64,000 nucleotides of DNA from Stieleria maiorica. GTDB lineage: Bacteria; Planctomycetota; Planctomycetia; Pirellulales; Pirellulaceae. Shown here piece after piece: positions 43,878 to 52,154 of the stretch. Both the position numbers and the translations under genes were made by a program. The notes under the pieces are model-generated. The model was not told the DNA's origin. It ran no database searches and worked only from the letters and a program-made list of their open reading frames with translations. The stretch is taken from positions 8,694,428 through 8,758,427 of the forward strand of contig NZ_CP036264.1 in the NCBI RefSeq assembly GCF_008035925.1, read 5' to 3'. The stretch's first letter is position 1; each line of letters starts with the position of its first letter.

Positions 43878-46502
43878 ATGATGTATCGGCTCGAATGGCT
43901 TGGGAACGATTCCCAGGCGGCAACCGAACCTCCACCCGGCCCGGAAACGGATCGATTGAACACAACGCTCCAATCTAACGCCTTGTGGAACGACACCACG
44001 CTCGACGCCGACGGTTTCTACGAGCGCTGCGACGCCGAGGGAGCAGTGCGCCCCCACTGGGCGATGGTCAGCGAGGAGATCAACAGCTTGGGCCGCCAAG
44101 CGCTCCAAGAACGCTCGGCGGCGATTGAACGCTTCTGTCGCGAGAACGGCGTCACCTTTCACGCCGCCGAAACCCCCGAGGAAACCAATCGCCCGTGGCA
44201 ACTGTCGGTCGTCCCCTTCGTGATCGGTGCCGGCGAATGGAGCGACCTGTCGGCCGCACTGGCCGGACGGACGCGACTGTTGGAAACCGTGCTGGCCGAC
44301 TTGCTGGGACCGCAACGGTTGATCCGTGAAGGCGTCGTTCCGGGCGAGCTGTTGTGGGCCAACCCGTCCTTTAAACGTACCTACCACAGCCTGGAAAAGC
44401 CCCAACAGCACCTGCACGTCACCGCAACGGACTTGGCGCGCGATGCCGACGGAGTCTGGCATGTCACCGGCGACCGCACGCGAGCCCCGAGCGGACTGGG
44501 CTACCTGCTGGAAAATCGAATCATCACCAGTCGCGTCATGCCGACGCTGATCCGGCACAGCAACACGCTGCGGCTGGCGTCGTTCTTTGAATCACTCAAG
44601 GAACACTTGTATTCGTTGGCGGCCAGCCATCGTGACAACCCACGCGTGGTCTTGCTGACGCCGCCCAGCGGCAGCTACCGCGAGTTCGAAGACAACTACC
44701 TGGCGCGTTATCTCGGATTTACGCTCGTCCAAGGAAGCGACTTGGCCGTCCGCAACGGCGAGCTGAATCTGAAAACGCTGGGCGGATTACAGCCGATCCA
44801 AGTCCTGTGGCGACACGTGTCGGACCGCCGCTGCGACCCACTGGAACTGGACCCGACGACCCGCGAAGGCGTCACCGGTCTGCTGCGTTGTGTGCGTCGT
44901 CGCAGCGTCGAGGTGGTCAACGCGATCGGCAGCGTGCTGGTCCAAACACCCGCGCTGCTGCCTTACCTGGACCAGGCCCATCGCTTCTTTTTCGGCGATG
45001 AATTGAAATTGACGTCGGCGAAAACCTATTGGTGCGGCGACCCGGATCACCGCGCCTACGTGATGCAGCACCTCGACTCGCTGAACTTTCGCAACGCGTT
45101 CGCCGTCTCCGGCGGATCGGCGATCACGCTGAACCAGTTGTCACAGAATGATCGCGAAGCTTTCCTGCGACGACTGCATGCGAAACCATCGGACTACGTC
45201 GCACAGCAGCGGTTACAGTTCAGCAAGACTCCGGTGTGGACCGGCAACCAGATCGAACCTCAAAAGGCCACGCTGCGATCGTTTCAATTGCTGACCCCCG
45301 GCGGCGTGACGGTGCTGCCCGGTGCACTGGCCCGTGTCGGTCATGACCAATTGGAACTCTCTCGCTCGCCCGTCAGCGGACAGATGACCCAGGACTGCTG
45401 GGTCACCAGCGACACGCCGGTCGACGAAACCAAGACGTTGCTGCCGGATTCGGAAACCGTGATCAAATTGCGTCGCGGCGGCGACGAATTACCCAGCCGC
45501 GTCGCCGAACACCTCTATTGGCTCGGCCGCTATGCCGAACGCGCCGAAGCGATCTCGCGCGTCATGCGGACCACGCTGGCACGAATCGCCGGCGAGGAAA
45601 ACTGGGACACGCTGACCGAAGTCCAGCGGTTGGTGCGCACCTTGGCTTCGATGGGTCAGATCGAAGCGAGTTTTGCCGTCGAACCCTTCGTCGCCAATCT
45701 GCCGCACGTCGAACAAACCCTGCCCGCATCGGTCCTGGACCGCGACCAACCGCGCGGGCTCGTTCGCACGCTGGAATCGGTGATGCACAACACGATCGCC
45801 GTCCGCGGCCGCCTGTCCTCCGAAGCCTATCGGATCGTGCATCGCGCCACCGCCGAACTGACCAATTCGACCACCGCCTCGGGCGCAAGTTCGATCGGCA
45901 TCGGCGAAGCCATCGAACGGGTCGACCGGCTGATCGTCGACCTGTTGGCGCTGGCCGGATTGACCAGCGAAAGCCTGGTCCGCACCCACGCCTGGCAGTT
46001 TCTGGAATTGGGCCGCCGGATCGAGCGTGCCGAACACCTGTGCGAACTTCTGGTCACGACACTGTGCCCGGCGACGGAAAACGGCAAACCGGTTTGCGAA
46101 GCCGTCCTGGAAGTCACCGACAGCATCGTCACCTACCGGTCACGCTACAAGAACCTGGTCCGCTTGGCACCTGTGATCGACCTGCTGGTGACCGACGAAA
46201 CCAATCCCCGTTCGCTGCGATTCCAACTCGATCACATCGCCGCCCTGGTCGAAAAACTACCCACCGTCGAAGGCCCCGTCGGACTCGATGCGATCAAACG
46301 GATCGTGCTGGACCTGCAGTACCGCATCACCACCGCCGATCCGATCCAATTGTCCGACACCGGCGACGACGGCACGCTCGCACAACTGCAGTCCGTGCTC
46401 GAGCAGGTCGCCGAGGACCTGCCCCGACTGGCCGAAGGCATCAACGCCCGCTATCTGATCCATACCGAAGCGAGACAAATCCTGACCGGGACGGGGCGAT
46501 GA
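43878..46502 (+). CDS. Circularly permuted ATP-grasp / alpha-E fusion protein, 874 aa
   Basis: Start at ATG ATG 43878/43881 (MMYRLEWLGNDS); an open frame back to 43593 translates the R1 repeat. Residues about 60-510 are the circularly permuted ATP-grasp domain (DUF404/407): PWQLSVVPFVIGAGEWSDLS, RTYHSLEKPQQHLHVTATDL, SGLGYLLENRIITSRVMPTL, GSYREFEDNYLARYLGFTLV. Residues about 535-870 are an alpha-E (DUF403) domain: SRVAEHLYWLGRYAERAEAI, HAWQFLELGRRIERAEHLCE. Comparative genomics links these with transglutaminases in a predicted peptide-ligating/modifying system. The two are separate genes in most bacteria. Overlaps the next gene by 4 bases. Confidence 0.9.
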   Translation: MMYRLEWLGNDSQAATEPPPGPETDRLNTTLQSNALWNDTTLDADGFYERCDAEGAVRPHWAMVSEEINSLGRQALQERSAAIERFCRENGVTFHAAETPEETNRPWQLSVVPFVIGAGEWSDLSAALAGRTRLLETVLADLLGPQRLIREGVVPGELLWANPSFKRTYHSLEKPQQHLHVTATDLARDADGVWHVTGDRTRAPSGLGYLLENRIITSRVMPTLIRHSNTLRLASFFESLKEHLYSLAASHRDNPRVVLLTPPSGSYREFEDNYLARYLGFTLVQGSDLAVRNGELNLKTLGGLQPIQVLWRHVSDRRCDPLELDPTTREGVTGLLRCVRRRSVEVVNAIGSVLVQTPALLPYLDQAHRFFFGDELKLTSAKTYWCGDPDHRAYVMQHLDSLNFRNAFAVSGGSAITLNQLSQNDREAFLRRLHAKPSDYVAQQRLQFSKTPVWTGNQIEPQKATLRSFQLLTPGGVTVLPGALARVGHDQLELSRSPVSGQMTQDCWVTSDTPVDETKTLLPDSETVIKLRRGGDELPSRVAEHLYWLGRYAERAEAISRVMRTTLARIAGEENWDTLTEVQRLVRTLASMGQIEASFAVEPFVANLPHVEQTLPASVLDRDQPRGLVRTLESVMHNTIAVRGRLSSEAYRIVHRATAELTNSTTASGASSIGIGEAIERVDRLIVDLLALAGLTSESLVRTHAWQFLELGRRIERAEHLCELLVTTLCPATENGKPVCEAVLEVTDSIVTYRSRYKNLVRLAPVIDLLVTDETNPRSLRFQLDHIAALVEKLPTVEGPVGLDAIKRIVLDLQYRITTADPIQLSDTGDDGTLAQLQSVLEQVAEDLPRLAEGINARYLIHTEARQILTGTGR

Positions 46503-47401
46503 GCGAAGACAACGGCGCAAAGATCCGCTACCGAATCCGACACCTGACGGAATACCGCTACAGCAACAATGTTGCCGTCTGCCAGAATCAAGTGCGGATG
46601 CAACCGGTCAGCGGAGGCAACGTGACCTGCGAGCGGACGGAATTGAAGATCGCGCCGGAACCGACCAGCCGAGACGAACATGTCGATTACTTCGGCAATC
46701 GCGTGATCACGTTTTCGATCGAAGCGATCCACAAGTCGCTGGCCGTCGACGTGGAAAGCGTCGTCGCCGTCGCAGCCAATCCGACCGACGACAAGACACA
46801 ATCACCGAACTGGGAATCGCTGTTGGCGACCAGCCCGGACCAGATGCGACATCCCAAGATCGATGAACATCGCTTCGGCTCGCCACGCATCACCCCGGCC
46901 GAGACGTTTCGCCAATACGCCGAAAGCTCCTTCACGCCGCAACGCGAAATCGTCGACGCGGCCTTGGATCTGACGCGTCGCATCCACGACGAATTCAAGT
47001 ACGACACCACGGCCACCACCGTCGAAACCACCACCAAGGAAGCGTTTTCACTGCGTGCCGGCGTCTGCCAAGACTTCGCCCACGTCGAAATCGCTTGCCT
47101 GCGATCGATGGGACTGGCCGCACGCTACGTCAGCGGCTACCTGCGGACGTTGCCGCCGCCGGGAAAAGAACGGCTGGTCGGCGCCGATGAATCCCACGCC
47201 TGGGTCGAGGTCTATGCCGGTGACGAGATCGGTTGGTTGGGGCTGGACCCGACCAACGCCTGTCTGGTCGGGACCGACCACATCCCGGTGTGCATCGGCC
47301 GCGACTACGACGACGTCAGCCCGATGCGCGGCGTCGTCCTCGGCGGCGGCACCAACACCCTCAAAGTCAGCGTCGACGTCGAACCGATCGCCGACGTGTA
47401 G
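46499..47401 (+). CDS. Transglutaminase-like cysteine protease family protein, 300 aa
   Basis: N-terminal beta domain (IRYRIRHLTEYRYSNNVAVC, about 8-90), then the transglutaminase core with catalytic Cys in RAGVCQDFAHVEIACLRSMG, His in ADESHAWVEVYAGDEIGWLG, and Asp in LDPTNACLVG. All three catalytic residues are present. ATG overlaps the stop of the ATP-grasp/alpha-E gene (4 bases), so they act together. The stop codon lies in the first unit of a 19-bp tandem repeat. Confidence 0.93.
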   Translation: MSEDNGAKIRYRIRHLTEYRYSNNVAVCQNQVRMQPVSGGNVTCERTELKIAPEPTSRDEHVDYFGNRVITFSIEAIHKSLAVDVESVVAVAANPTDDKTQSPNWESLLATSPDQMRHPKIDEHRFGSPRITPAETFRQYAESSFTPQREIVDAALDLTRRIHDEFKYDTTATTVETTTKEAFSLRAGVCQDFAHVEIACLRSMGLAARYVSGYLRTLPPPGKERLVGADESHAWVEVYAGDEIGWLGLDPTNACLVGTDHIPVCIGRDYDDVSPMRGVVLGGGTNTLKVSVDVEPIADV

Positions 47402-47471
47402 AACCGCTGTCCCAGTGTAGAACCGCTGTCCCAGTGTAGAACCGTTGTCCCAGTGTAGAACCGTTGTCCCC
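47396..47471. repeat. 19-bp tandem repeat at the end of the transglutaminase gene
   Basis: Four units of GTGTAGAACCGCTGTCCCA (units 3 and 4 have TT for CT). The first unit contains the TAG stop of the transglutaminase. The rest of the gap up to 47579 has a CCTCTCAG / CTGAGAGG hairpin (47512-47535) and no gene. Confidence 0.92.
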
Positions 47472-47579
47472 AACTGTTCCCCCCTGACCGCCACGCGGTC
47501 ACCCGTCCAATCCTCTCAGCCAAGCGACTGAGAGGAGAACAATTGAGGACAATGGTTCTACAATCAGCATCCCAGCGAC

Positions 47580-48572
47580 TCAAACCAACCCCAGCCGATC
47601 CGAGGGGCTGGTCACGGCCAGACCGGGTCGGTTCATGACGTGGGTATAGATCATCGTCGTTTTGACATCCTTGTGCCCGAGCAATTCCTGCACGGTACGA
47701 ATGTCCGCCCCGTCTTCGGGGCATGTGGGTGGCAAAGCTGTGCCGGAGCGTGTGCGGCACGGCGTTTTTTACGATTTCCGTTCGCTTCATTGCCGCTTTG
47801 AATCGGACCGCAAACGTTTTTTCGTGCAGGTGATGGCGTCGCACTCTTCCACTTCGAGGATCTTTGGATAGTTTTGGCGAGGGAAACAGGTATTGCCAGC
47901 CGAAGTCACGCTGTGCGTTTGGATATTTTCGTGCCAGCGCGAACGGCAGGTAGACCTCACCGAAACCATCTGCCAAATCGCACTGGTGTAGCGCGCGGAC
48001 GTTTGCGATTTGTTCTTGTAGCAATCCATGCGAATTCTGCCGAATCGCTCAAGCCGATCGTCGTCCAGGTGTCGGATAAATTTTTTGATTTGCCCAACGT
48101 ACGTGTCCTCGGTGCTTTTGGGGTGATGAAGTCGGCGCATCGTTGCCCGCATCCGTTGGATGCATTCCGGCTCGGATTGATCGATGACACCTGCATTACC
48201 CTCGCCGGCGACCAGATTGGCGTCCTGTTGATCTTGAATCACAGCTCCACTGGATTGTCGCCTGACCAGCTGCTGCAAAGTTTCCCGAATCGGCCGAAAA
48301 TCGACTTCGCTCGTTTGGAGCACGGTTCCTTGGTAGGCCTCGATCGCACGGGCAGCCTGCAATCGCCTCCAAGCCTCGATCTTGCGGTCTCGGAGGCTCT
48401 GTAGAAACGCGATCACCAACTCGCGTTTGACGGTGTGATTGGGTGCCGCCGACTGATCGGCGACGACAGAGGGGAAGTCGGCATAGGCTTTCATCCAGCG
48501 AGGAAACCACTCCCGTTCCTTTGCTGGCAAATTCAAGAATCCCAAGCAAGCGTCATACCGTTGGAGTGTCAT
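47580..48572 (-). pseudogene. intI: Integron integrase intI, decayed
   Basis: Tyrosine recombinase of integrons. The N-terminus starts MTLQRYDACLGFLNLPAKER; the SAM-like DNA-binding part (STEDTYVGQIKKFIRHLDDD) is intact to about 48050. There it jumps in another frame to LQEQIANVRALHQCDLADGF, FGEVYLPFALARKYPNA and RRHHLHEKTF, typical IntI-specific segments. The part between, with the catalytic Arg of box I, is missing (about 120-130 residues). After [13 protein letters not shown] (box II, H-x-x-R) a second frame change at about 47725 leads to [20 protein letters not shown] with the catalytic Tyr in YTHV, and SPSDRLGLV at the end. Non-functional as read. Confidence 0.88.
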
Positions 48573-48601
48573 GATCGATTTCTCCCTCGTGTGATTCCAG
48601 T

Positions 48602-48745
48602 GACCTCTCGATCTTAATCGTTGGCGGCGGTATTGCATAGCCCATTCGGGCCCCGTACAATCGGGTGGTTCCCATTATCGGCAGTCCGACTGCTGATAAT
48701 ATGCGTAGATCACGGCAGTCCGACTGCCAAGAATTCATCGTTACC
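48602..48745 (+). promoter_or_regulatory. attI: Presumed attI site of the integron
   Basis: Between the intI start and the first cassette. Two 14-bp direct repeats, GGCAGTCCGACTGC, at 48680-48693 and 48714-48727, each itself nearly palindromic, recall the IntI-binding direct repeats of known attI sites. The likely crossover is the GTT at 48740-48742 (TTCATCGTTACCC), after which cassette 1 begins. The cassette promoter Pc cannot be assigned by eye. Confidence 0.65.
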
Positions 48746-48808
48746 CGTGACAGGAGCCGTGCACCCTGATGTCAGCTACTGTAACTTGATCGAAGACGAG
48801 AAGTGTCC

Positions 48809-49147
48809 ATGGACAAATTCGCCGCTGGATTGCTCGTCGGGTGCGTAATGACCTTCATAGCGATGCGTCTTTTGGAGTTTCTTAGGATTCTCTGGCCATG
48901 GCAGCGTGCGATGATGTCCGGTGCCCAAGTGAGTCTTGTTTCAATCCTGCGTATGCGTCTTAAGGGATGCCCAGTGCCATTTCTCGTAGATGCCCATTCT
49001 GCCTTGGTTCACTCGGGTGACAAGATAGAAATGGATCAAGTTGAGGCGTGCTATCTTGCCCATAAGCACGAAGTGAATGAAGATGATATGGGGGAGTTCC
49101 TCACCATGGTGAGAGACTTCAAGAGACGTGGAAGTGGGAACGTATAA
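48809..49147 (+). CDS. FloA/flotillin-like mini-protein in cassette 1, 112 aa
   Basis: One membrane helix over about 4-26 (AAGLLVGCVMTFIAMRLLEF) and then a cytoplasmic part whose pattern VSLVSILRMRLKGCPVPFLV, ALVHSGDKIEMDQVEACYLA matches the start of the FloA (UPF0365) flotillin-like family (xGMRLRxVPPxxIV, DxxxLEAHYLAGG). The SPFH domain is absent, so it is only the N-terminal module. FloA organises membrane microdomains; a short version might modulate it. The start could also be GTG 48803. Codon use is more AT-rich than in the flanking genes. attC1 begins 3 bases after the stop. Confidence 0.55.
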   Translation: MDKFAAGLLVGCVMTFIAMRLLEFLRILWPWQRAMMSGAQVSLVSILRMRLKGCPVPFLVDAHSALVHSGDKIEMDQVEACYLAHKHEVNEDDMGEFLTMVRDFKRRGSGNV

Positions 49148-49150
49148 CGG

Positions 49151-49237
49151 GTAACCAACGGATGCACGACAAGCGGCGAAATCAAGTTGGTTGGAGTGGA
49201 TGATCTTTCGTCGCCGCCGCGTGATCCTTACCGTTCA
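49151..49237 (+). repeat. attC1
   Basis: GTAACCAACGGATGCACG on the left pairs with CGCGTGATCCTTACCGTTC on the right (GGATGCACG/CGTGATCC; GCGGCGA/TCGCCGC). Crossover GTT 49233-49235. Confidence 0.85.
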
Positions 49238-49696
49238 CGCTTCCAACCGACGCGTGACACGCCAGTCACTACGATTCGTGTCATTCGAGTGATTCGTGGA
49301 CAAATCTCTTCTCCGCTATGCGCATTCTGGTCCAACGCCTGACATCCCGACTGCGATTGGTGCGCTCGAATTGCGCTCATCGGATTTCATCAGACCTCTA
49401 TTTCTTGGGATTCGCTCCTGACGTCATCGTTCGAGCGGTGCGCGGTCGACTCGGCAGACGATGACAAACCGACGCCTGACGATTGCAACGCTGACAACCG
49501 ACACCCGAAGTGCTGACCGCAGATTGGGACGCTCGATTTCCCTTGGCCATTCCGATCGAGTACATTGGCCATCAGCGACGATGGCTCAAGCTGTCGTCGT
49601 GGCCGATCCGCGTGAACCAAGTGGTGCACCGCAGTCGGCGAGTCGAGTTTGTTTTTGAGTTCCGGTCCATCGCGCCGACGCGGTGACCACAGGCCG
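49234..49696 (+). mobile_element. ORF-less cassette a (463 bp)
   Basis: Begins TTCACGCTTCCAACCGACGC, carries the widespread word GATTCGTGTCATTCGAGTGA, then the conserved module (49354-49600) with CGGATTTCATCAGACCTC, CGCGGTCGACTCGGC, ACAAACCGACGCCTGACG and the ATCGAGTACATTGG element. No plausible coding frame. Confidence 0.75.
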
Positions 49697-49700
49697 TTCA
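49613..49700 (+). repeat. attC2
   Basis: GTGAACCAAGTGGTGCACCG pairs with CGCGGTGACCACAGGCCGTT; inner stem GTCGGCG / CGCCGAC. Crossover GTT 49696-49698. Near-copies at attC6, attC10 and attC19. Confidence 0.85.
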
Positions 49701-50130
49701 CGCTGCTAACCGACGCCTGACAACAACGGCCCACGTCTTCTCTGTGTCCCTCCGTGACCTCTGTGGTTGATCATTCGTCCACGGTTTGATTGGTGCGCTC
49801 GAATGGCGCCCATCGGATTTCATCAGACCTCCATTTCCTCGGATTCGCTCCCGATGTCACGGTTCGATAGGTGCGAGGTCGACTCGGCTGACGATGACAA
49901 ACCGACGCCTGACGATTGCAACGCTGACGCCCCACGTCCGAAGTGCCTTCCGTAGATCGGGATGCCGAATTTCCCTTGGCGATTCCGATCGAGTACATTG
50001 GCCATCAGCGACGATGGCACGTGCTGTCGTCGTGGCCCGACGCGTGAACCATCCGTTGCACACGCAGGCACGGAGTCGGCGTCAATCGAAAACACAATGT
50101 CGTTCGCCGTGCCGCGGTGAACGGCGGACG
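49697..50130 (+). mobile_element. ORF-less cassette b (434 bp)
   Basis: Left part TTCACGCTGCTAACCGACGC plus the common word TTCTCTGTGTCCCTCCGTGA, then the module (49790-50030) including ATTTCCCTTGGCGATTCCGA and TCGAGTACATTGG. The minus-strand frame here is open but not conserved between cassettes. Confidence 0.75.
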
Positions 50131-50134
50131 TTCG
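50044..50134 (+). repeat. attC3
   Basis: GTGAACCATCCGTTGCACAC pairs with GCGGTGAACGGCGGACGTTC; inner stem GCACGG / CCGTGC. Crossover GTT 50130-50132. Confidence 0.85.
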
Positions 50135-50561
50135 CGGCGGTAGACTTGGCTGCGATGGTCCGGCGCCTGTCGTCCATGCTGCTGACGGGTGCGCTCGAAT
50201 TTGGCCCACTTGATGTCGTCGAACCTCCGTTTCCTGGGATTCGCTCTTGATGTCACGGTATGACGGGTGCGCGGTCGACTCGGCTGACGAAGACAAACCG
50301 ACGCCTGACGACTTCAATGCTGAAAACCGACGCCTGAAATGCTGACTGGAGATTGGGAGGTTCGAATTTCCCGTGGCGATTCGAATCGAGTACATTGGCA
50401 AACCGCGACGATGTTTCAAGCCGGCGTGCCGACCGGCGCCACGAACCGGGCGATGCACCCCAGCACACTCATTGTTGCGAGACGCAAACTTTTACCCGAT
50501 TCGGTCATCACGCTCACGCCATCTCAATCGTAAAGGTCCGTGTGCGAGGTGATCGCTGATG
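50131..50561 (+). repeat. 431-bp ORF-less cassette A, copy 1
   Basis: Exactly 431 bp from TT after one crossover to G of the next. Contains the conserved module (CGAATTTGGCCCACTTGATG, ACGACTTCAATGCTGAAAAC, TTTCCCGTGGCGATTCGAAT, GAGTACATTGG) and attC4. It differs from copy 2 at about one base in the part compared. The 3' end GAGGTGATCGCTGATG supplies an SD-like site and an ATG to the next cassette. Confidence 0.9.
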
Positions 50562-50565
50562 TTCG
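50442..50565 (+). repeat. attC4 (124 bp, cassette A type)
   Basis: CGAACCGGGCGATGCACCCC pairs with AGGTGATCGCTGATGTTCG; inner stem AGCACAC / GTGTGCG. Crossover GTT 50561-50563, where the G is also the G of an ATG. Confidence 0.88.
50550..50563 (+). promoter_or_regulatory. Start codon on the recombination junction
   Basis: GAGGTGATCGCTG-ATG/TTC: the SD-like GAGGTG (50546-50551 region) is about seven bases before ATG 50559-50561. The ATG belongs to cassette A1, the following TTC to the DUF4303-like cassette. Confidence 0.6.
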
Positions 50566-51092
50566 CCGAAATAAAGCACTTGGACAACACCGAACTCTTA
50601 ACCAAATTACAGAACGCGTTGCGCGTTGCGATTTCGTCGCACTTCGCTGAACTTACGCGTCAATTTGACGATGTCTGCGGGTACGCCGTTTGTGCTCCAG
50701 CAACTTTCGAGCACGTCTTTCCCGCGTACCAATTGACATCGGAGTTGGAGGCCAACGCGCCAGGCTCGGTTGGCCTCGCAACGTACTTCCCACCGGAATG
50801 GCAATCATTTGGAACGATACTTTTTGACGATAGTGTTAATTCGCTGGTGTCGGAGATCGCCAATCGGTGTTGGGGCGACGATAACCTCGAATCAAACATG
50901 ATATATGACGCAATGCTTGACGTCTTGATCGATCTAAAGCGGGACGGCCTATTCGGTGAACGAGCGATCAACCGTTTTGTTACCATGTGGGATGTTGGTG
51001 GTGACGAATCAATGATCATCGCAGCATCCGAAAAACTGAATTCTCCTGATGTTCACACTTGCGTTCGATCCACATTCGGGCGAAACGCATAG
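50559..51092 (+). CDS. DUF4303-like protein in a cassette, 177 aa
   Basis: No signal or helix; acidic. The arrangement (N-terminal helix LLTKLQNALRVAISSHFAEL, CGYAVCAPATFEHVFPAYQL, then EWQSFGTILFDDSVNSL, and DALIDLKRDGLFGERAINRF near residue 130) resembles DUF4303/SMI1-associated immunity-type proteins; tentative. The start at the attC junction ATG is favoured: there is an SD-like site at the right distance and no other ATG before residue 115. Codon 1 comes from the upstream 431-bp cassette. Followed by attC5 8 bases after the stop. Confidence 0.7.
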   Translation: MFAEIKHLDNTELLTKLQNALRVAISSHFAELTRQFDDVCGYAVCAPATFEHVFPAYQLTSELEANAPGSVGLATYFPPEWQSFGTILFDDSVNSLVSEIANRCWGDDNLESNMIYDAMLDVLIDLKRDGLFGERAINRFVTMWDVGGDESMIIAASEKLNSPDVHTCVRSTFGRNA

Positions 51093-51099
51093 GAATCGG

Positions 51100-51187
51100 C
51101 GAACCATGGGATGCAACGGAGCGGCGGTGGTGCGGTTTTTAGTGAGATCAACGTCAACTCCCGCCGCCCGCTGATCCCCGACGTTCG
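51100..51187 (+). repeat. attC5
   Basis: CGAACCATGGGATGCAACGG pairs with CCCGCTGATCCCCGACGTTC; inner stem GCGGCGG / CCGCCGC. Crossover GTT 51183-51185. Confidence 0.85.
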
Positions 51188-51719
51188 CGCTGCTAACCGA
51201 CGCCCGGCAGCGACGGCCCACCTCTTCTCTGTGTCCCTCTGCGACCTCAGTGATTGTTGATTCATCCACGGTTTAATTGGTGCGCCCGAAGTGGAAGATG
51301 TGGCAGACGAATGATTGGCAGACGAATAGGAGAGAATCGATCAACGTCGGCAGAACGAGCTGCAATCATTCGTCTGCCATCCATTCGTTTGCCACATGGC
51401 TTGACATCGAAGGAAAGGCCCAGCCTTCTGTGCCTCAAGGTTTTCGATGCATCGGACGGTGTTCCATTGTGTTTGTCAGAAGAGACCAGCCAGCATCCAA
51501 TGGGGCACGTTCCGAGGCAATCCGACGTCCAAAATGCCGGCCGCAAATTGGGTCACTGGATGCCCCACGGCGACTCCAATCGAGTACATTGGCCATCAGC
51601 GGCGCTGGTTTTCACGGTCGTCGTGGCCGATGCGCGTGAACTAAGTGGTGCACCGCAGTCGGCGAGTCGAGTTTGTTTTTGAGTTCCGGTCGATCGCGCC
51701 GACGCGGTGACCACTGACG
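51184..51719 (+). mobile_element. ORF-less cassette d (536 bp), interrupted module
   Basis: Left part as in cassette b. The module is broken after AATTGGTGCGCCCGAAG by a palindromic insertion at 51298-51402 (GGCAGACGAATGATTGGCAG / ATTCGTCTGCCATCCATTCG) and some unrelated DNA; it resumes near 51520 with CGACTCCAATCGAGTACATT. So an R4-like repeat has entered an ORF-less cassette. Confidence 0.7.
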
Positions 51720-51723
51720 TTCG
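51636..51723 (+). repeat. attC6
   Basis: GTGAACTAAGTGGTGCACCG pairs with CGCGGTGACCACTGACGTTC. Crossover GTT 51719-51721. Very similar to attC2 and attC10. Confidence 0.85.
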
Positions 51724-52150
51724 CGGCGGTAGACTTGGCTGCGATGGTCCGGCGCCTGTCGTCCATGCTGCTGACGGGTGCGCTCGAATTTGGCCCACTT
51801 GATGTCGTCGAACCTCCGTTTCCTGGGATTCGCTCTTGATGTCACGGTATGACGGGTGCGCGGTCGACTCGGCTGACGAAGACAAGCCGACGCCTGACGA
51901 CTTCAATGCTGAAAACCGACGCCTGAAATGCTGACTGGAGATTGGGAGGTTCGAATTTCCCGTGGCGATTCGAATCGAGTACATTGGCAAACCGCGACGA
52001 TGTTTCAAGCCGGCGTGCCGACCGGCGCCACGAACCGGGCGATGCACCCCAGCACACTCATTGTTGCGAGACGCAAACTTTTACCCGATTCGGTCATCAC
52101 GCTCACGCCATCTCAATCGTAAAGGTCCGTGTGCGAGGTGATCGCTGATG
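51720..52150 (+). repeat. 431-bp ORF-less cassette A, copy 2
   Basis: 431 bp, essentially identical to copy 1 (one difference noted, AGACAAGCC for AGACAAACC). Includes attC7 (52031-52154) and ends GAGGTGATCGCTGATG. Confidence 0.9.
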
Positions 52151-52154
52151 TTCG
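52031..52154 (+). repeat. attC7 (cassette A type)
   Basis: Same sequence as attC4. Crossover GTT 52150-52152; ATG 52148-52150 ends on it. Confidence 0.88.

Noticed and set aside
45518-46498. Upstream extension of the transglutaminase frame
   Set aside because: It is an Arg/Pro-rich shadow of the alpha-E coding region; the ATG at 46499 overlaps the previous stop and begins the conserved domain.
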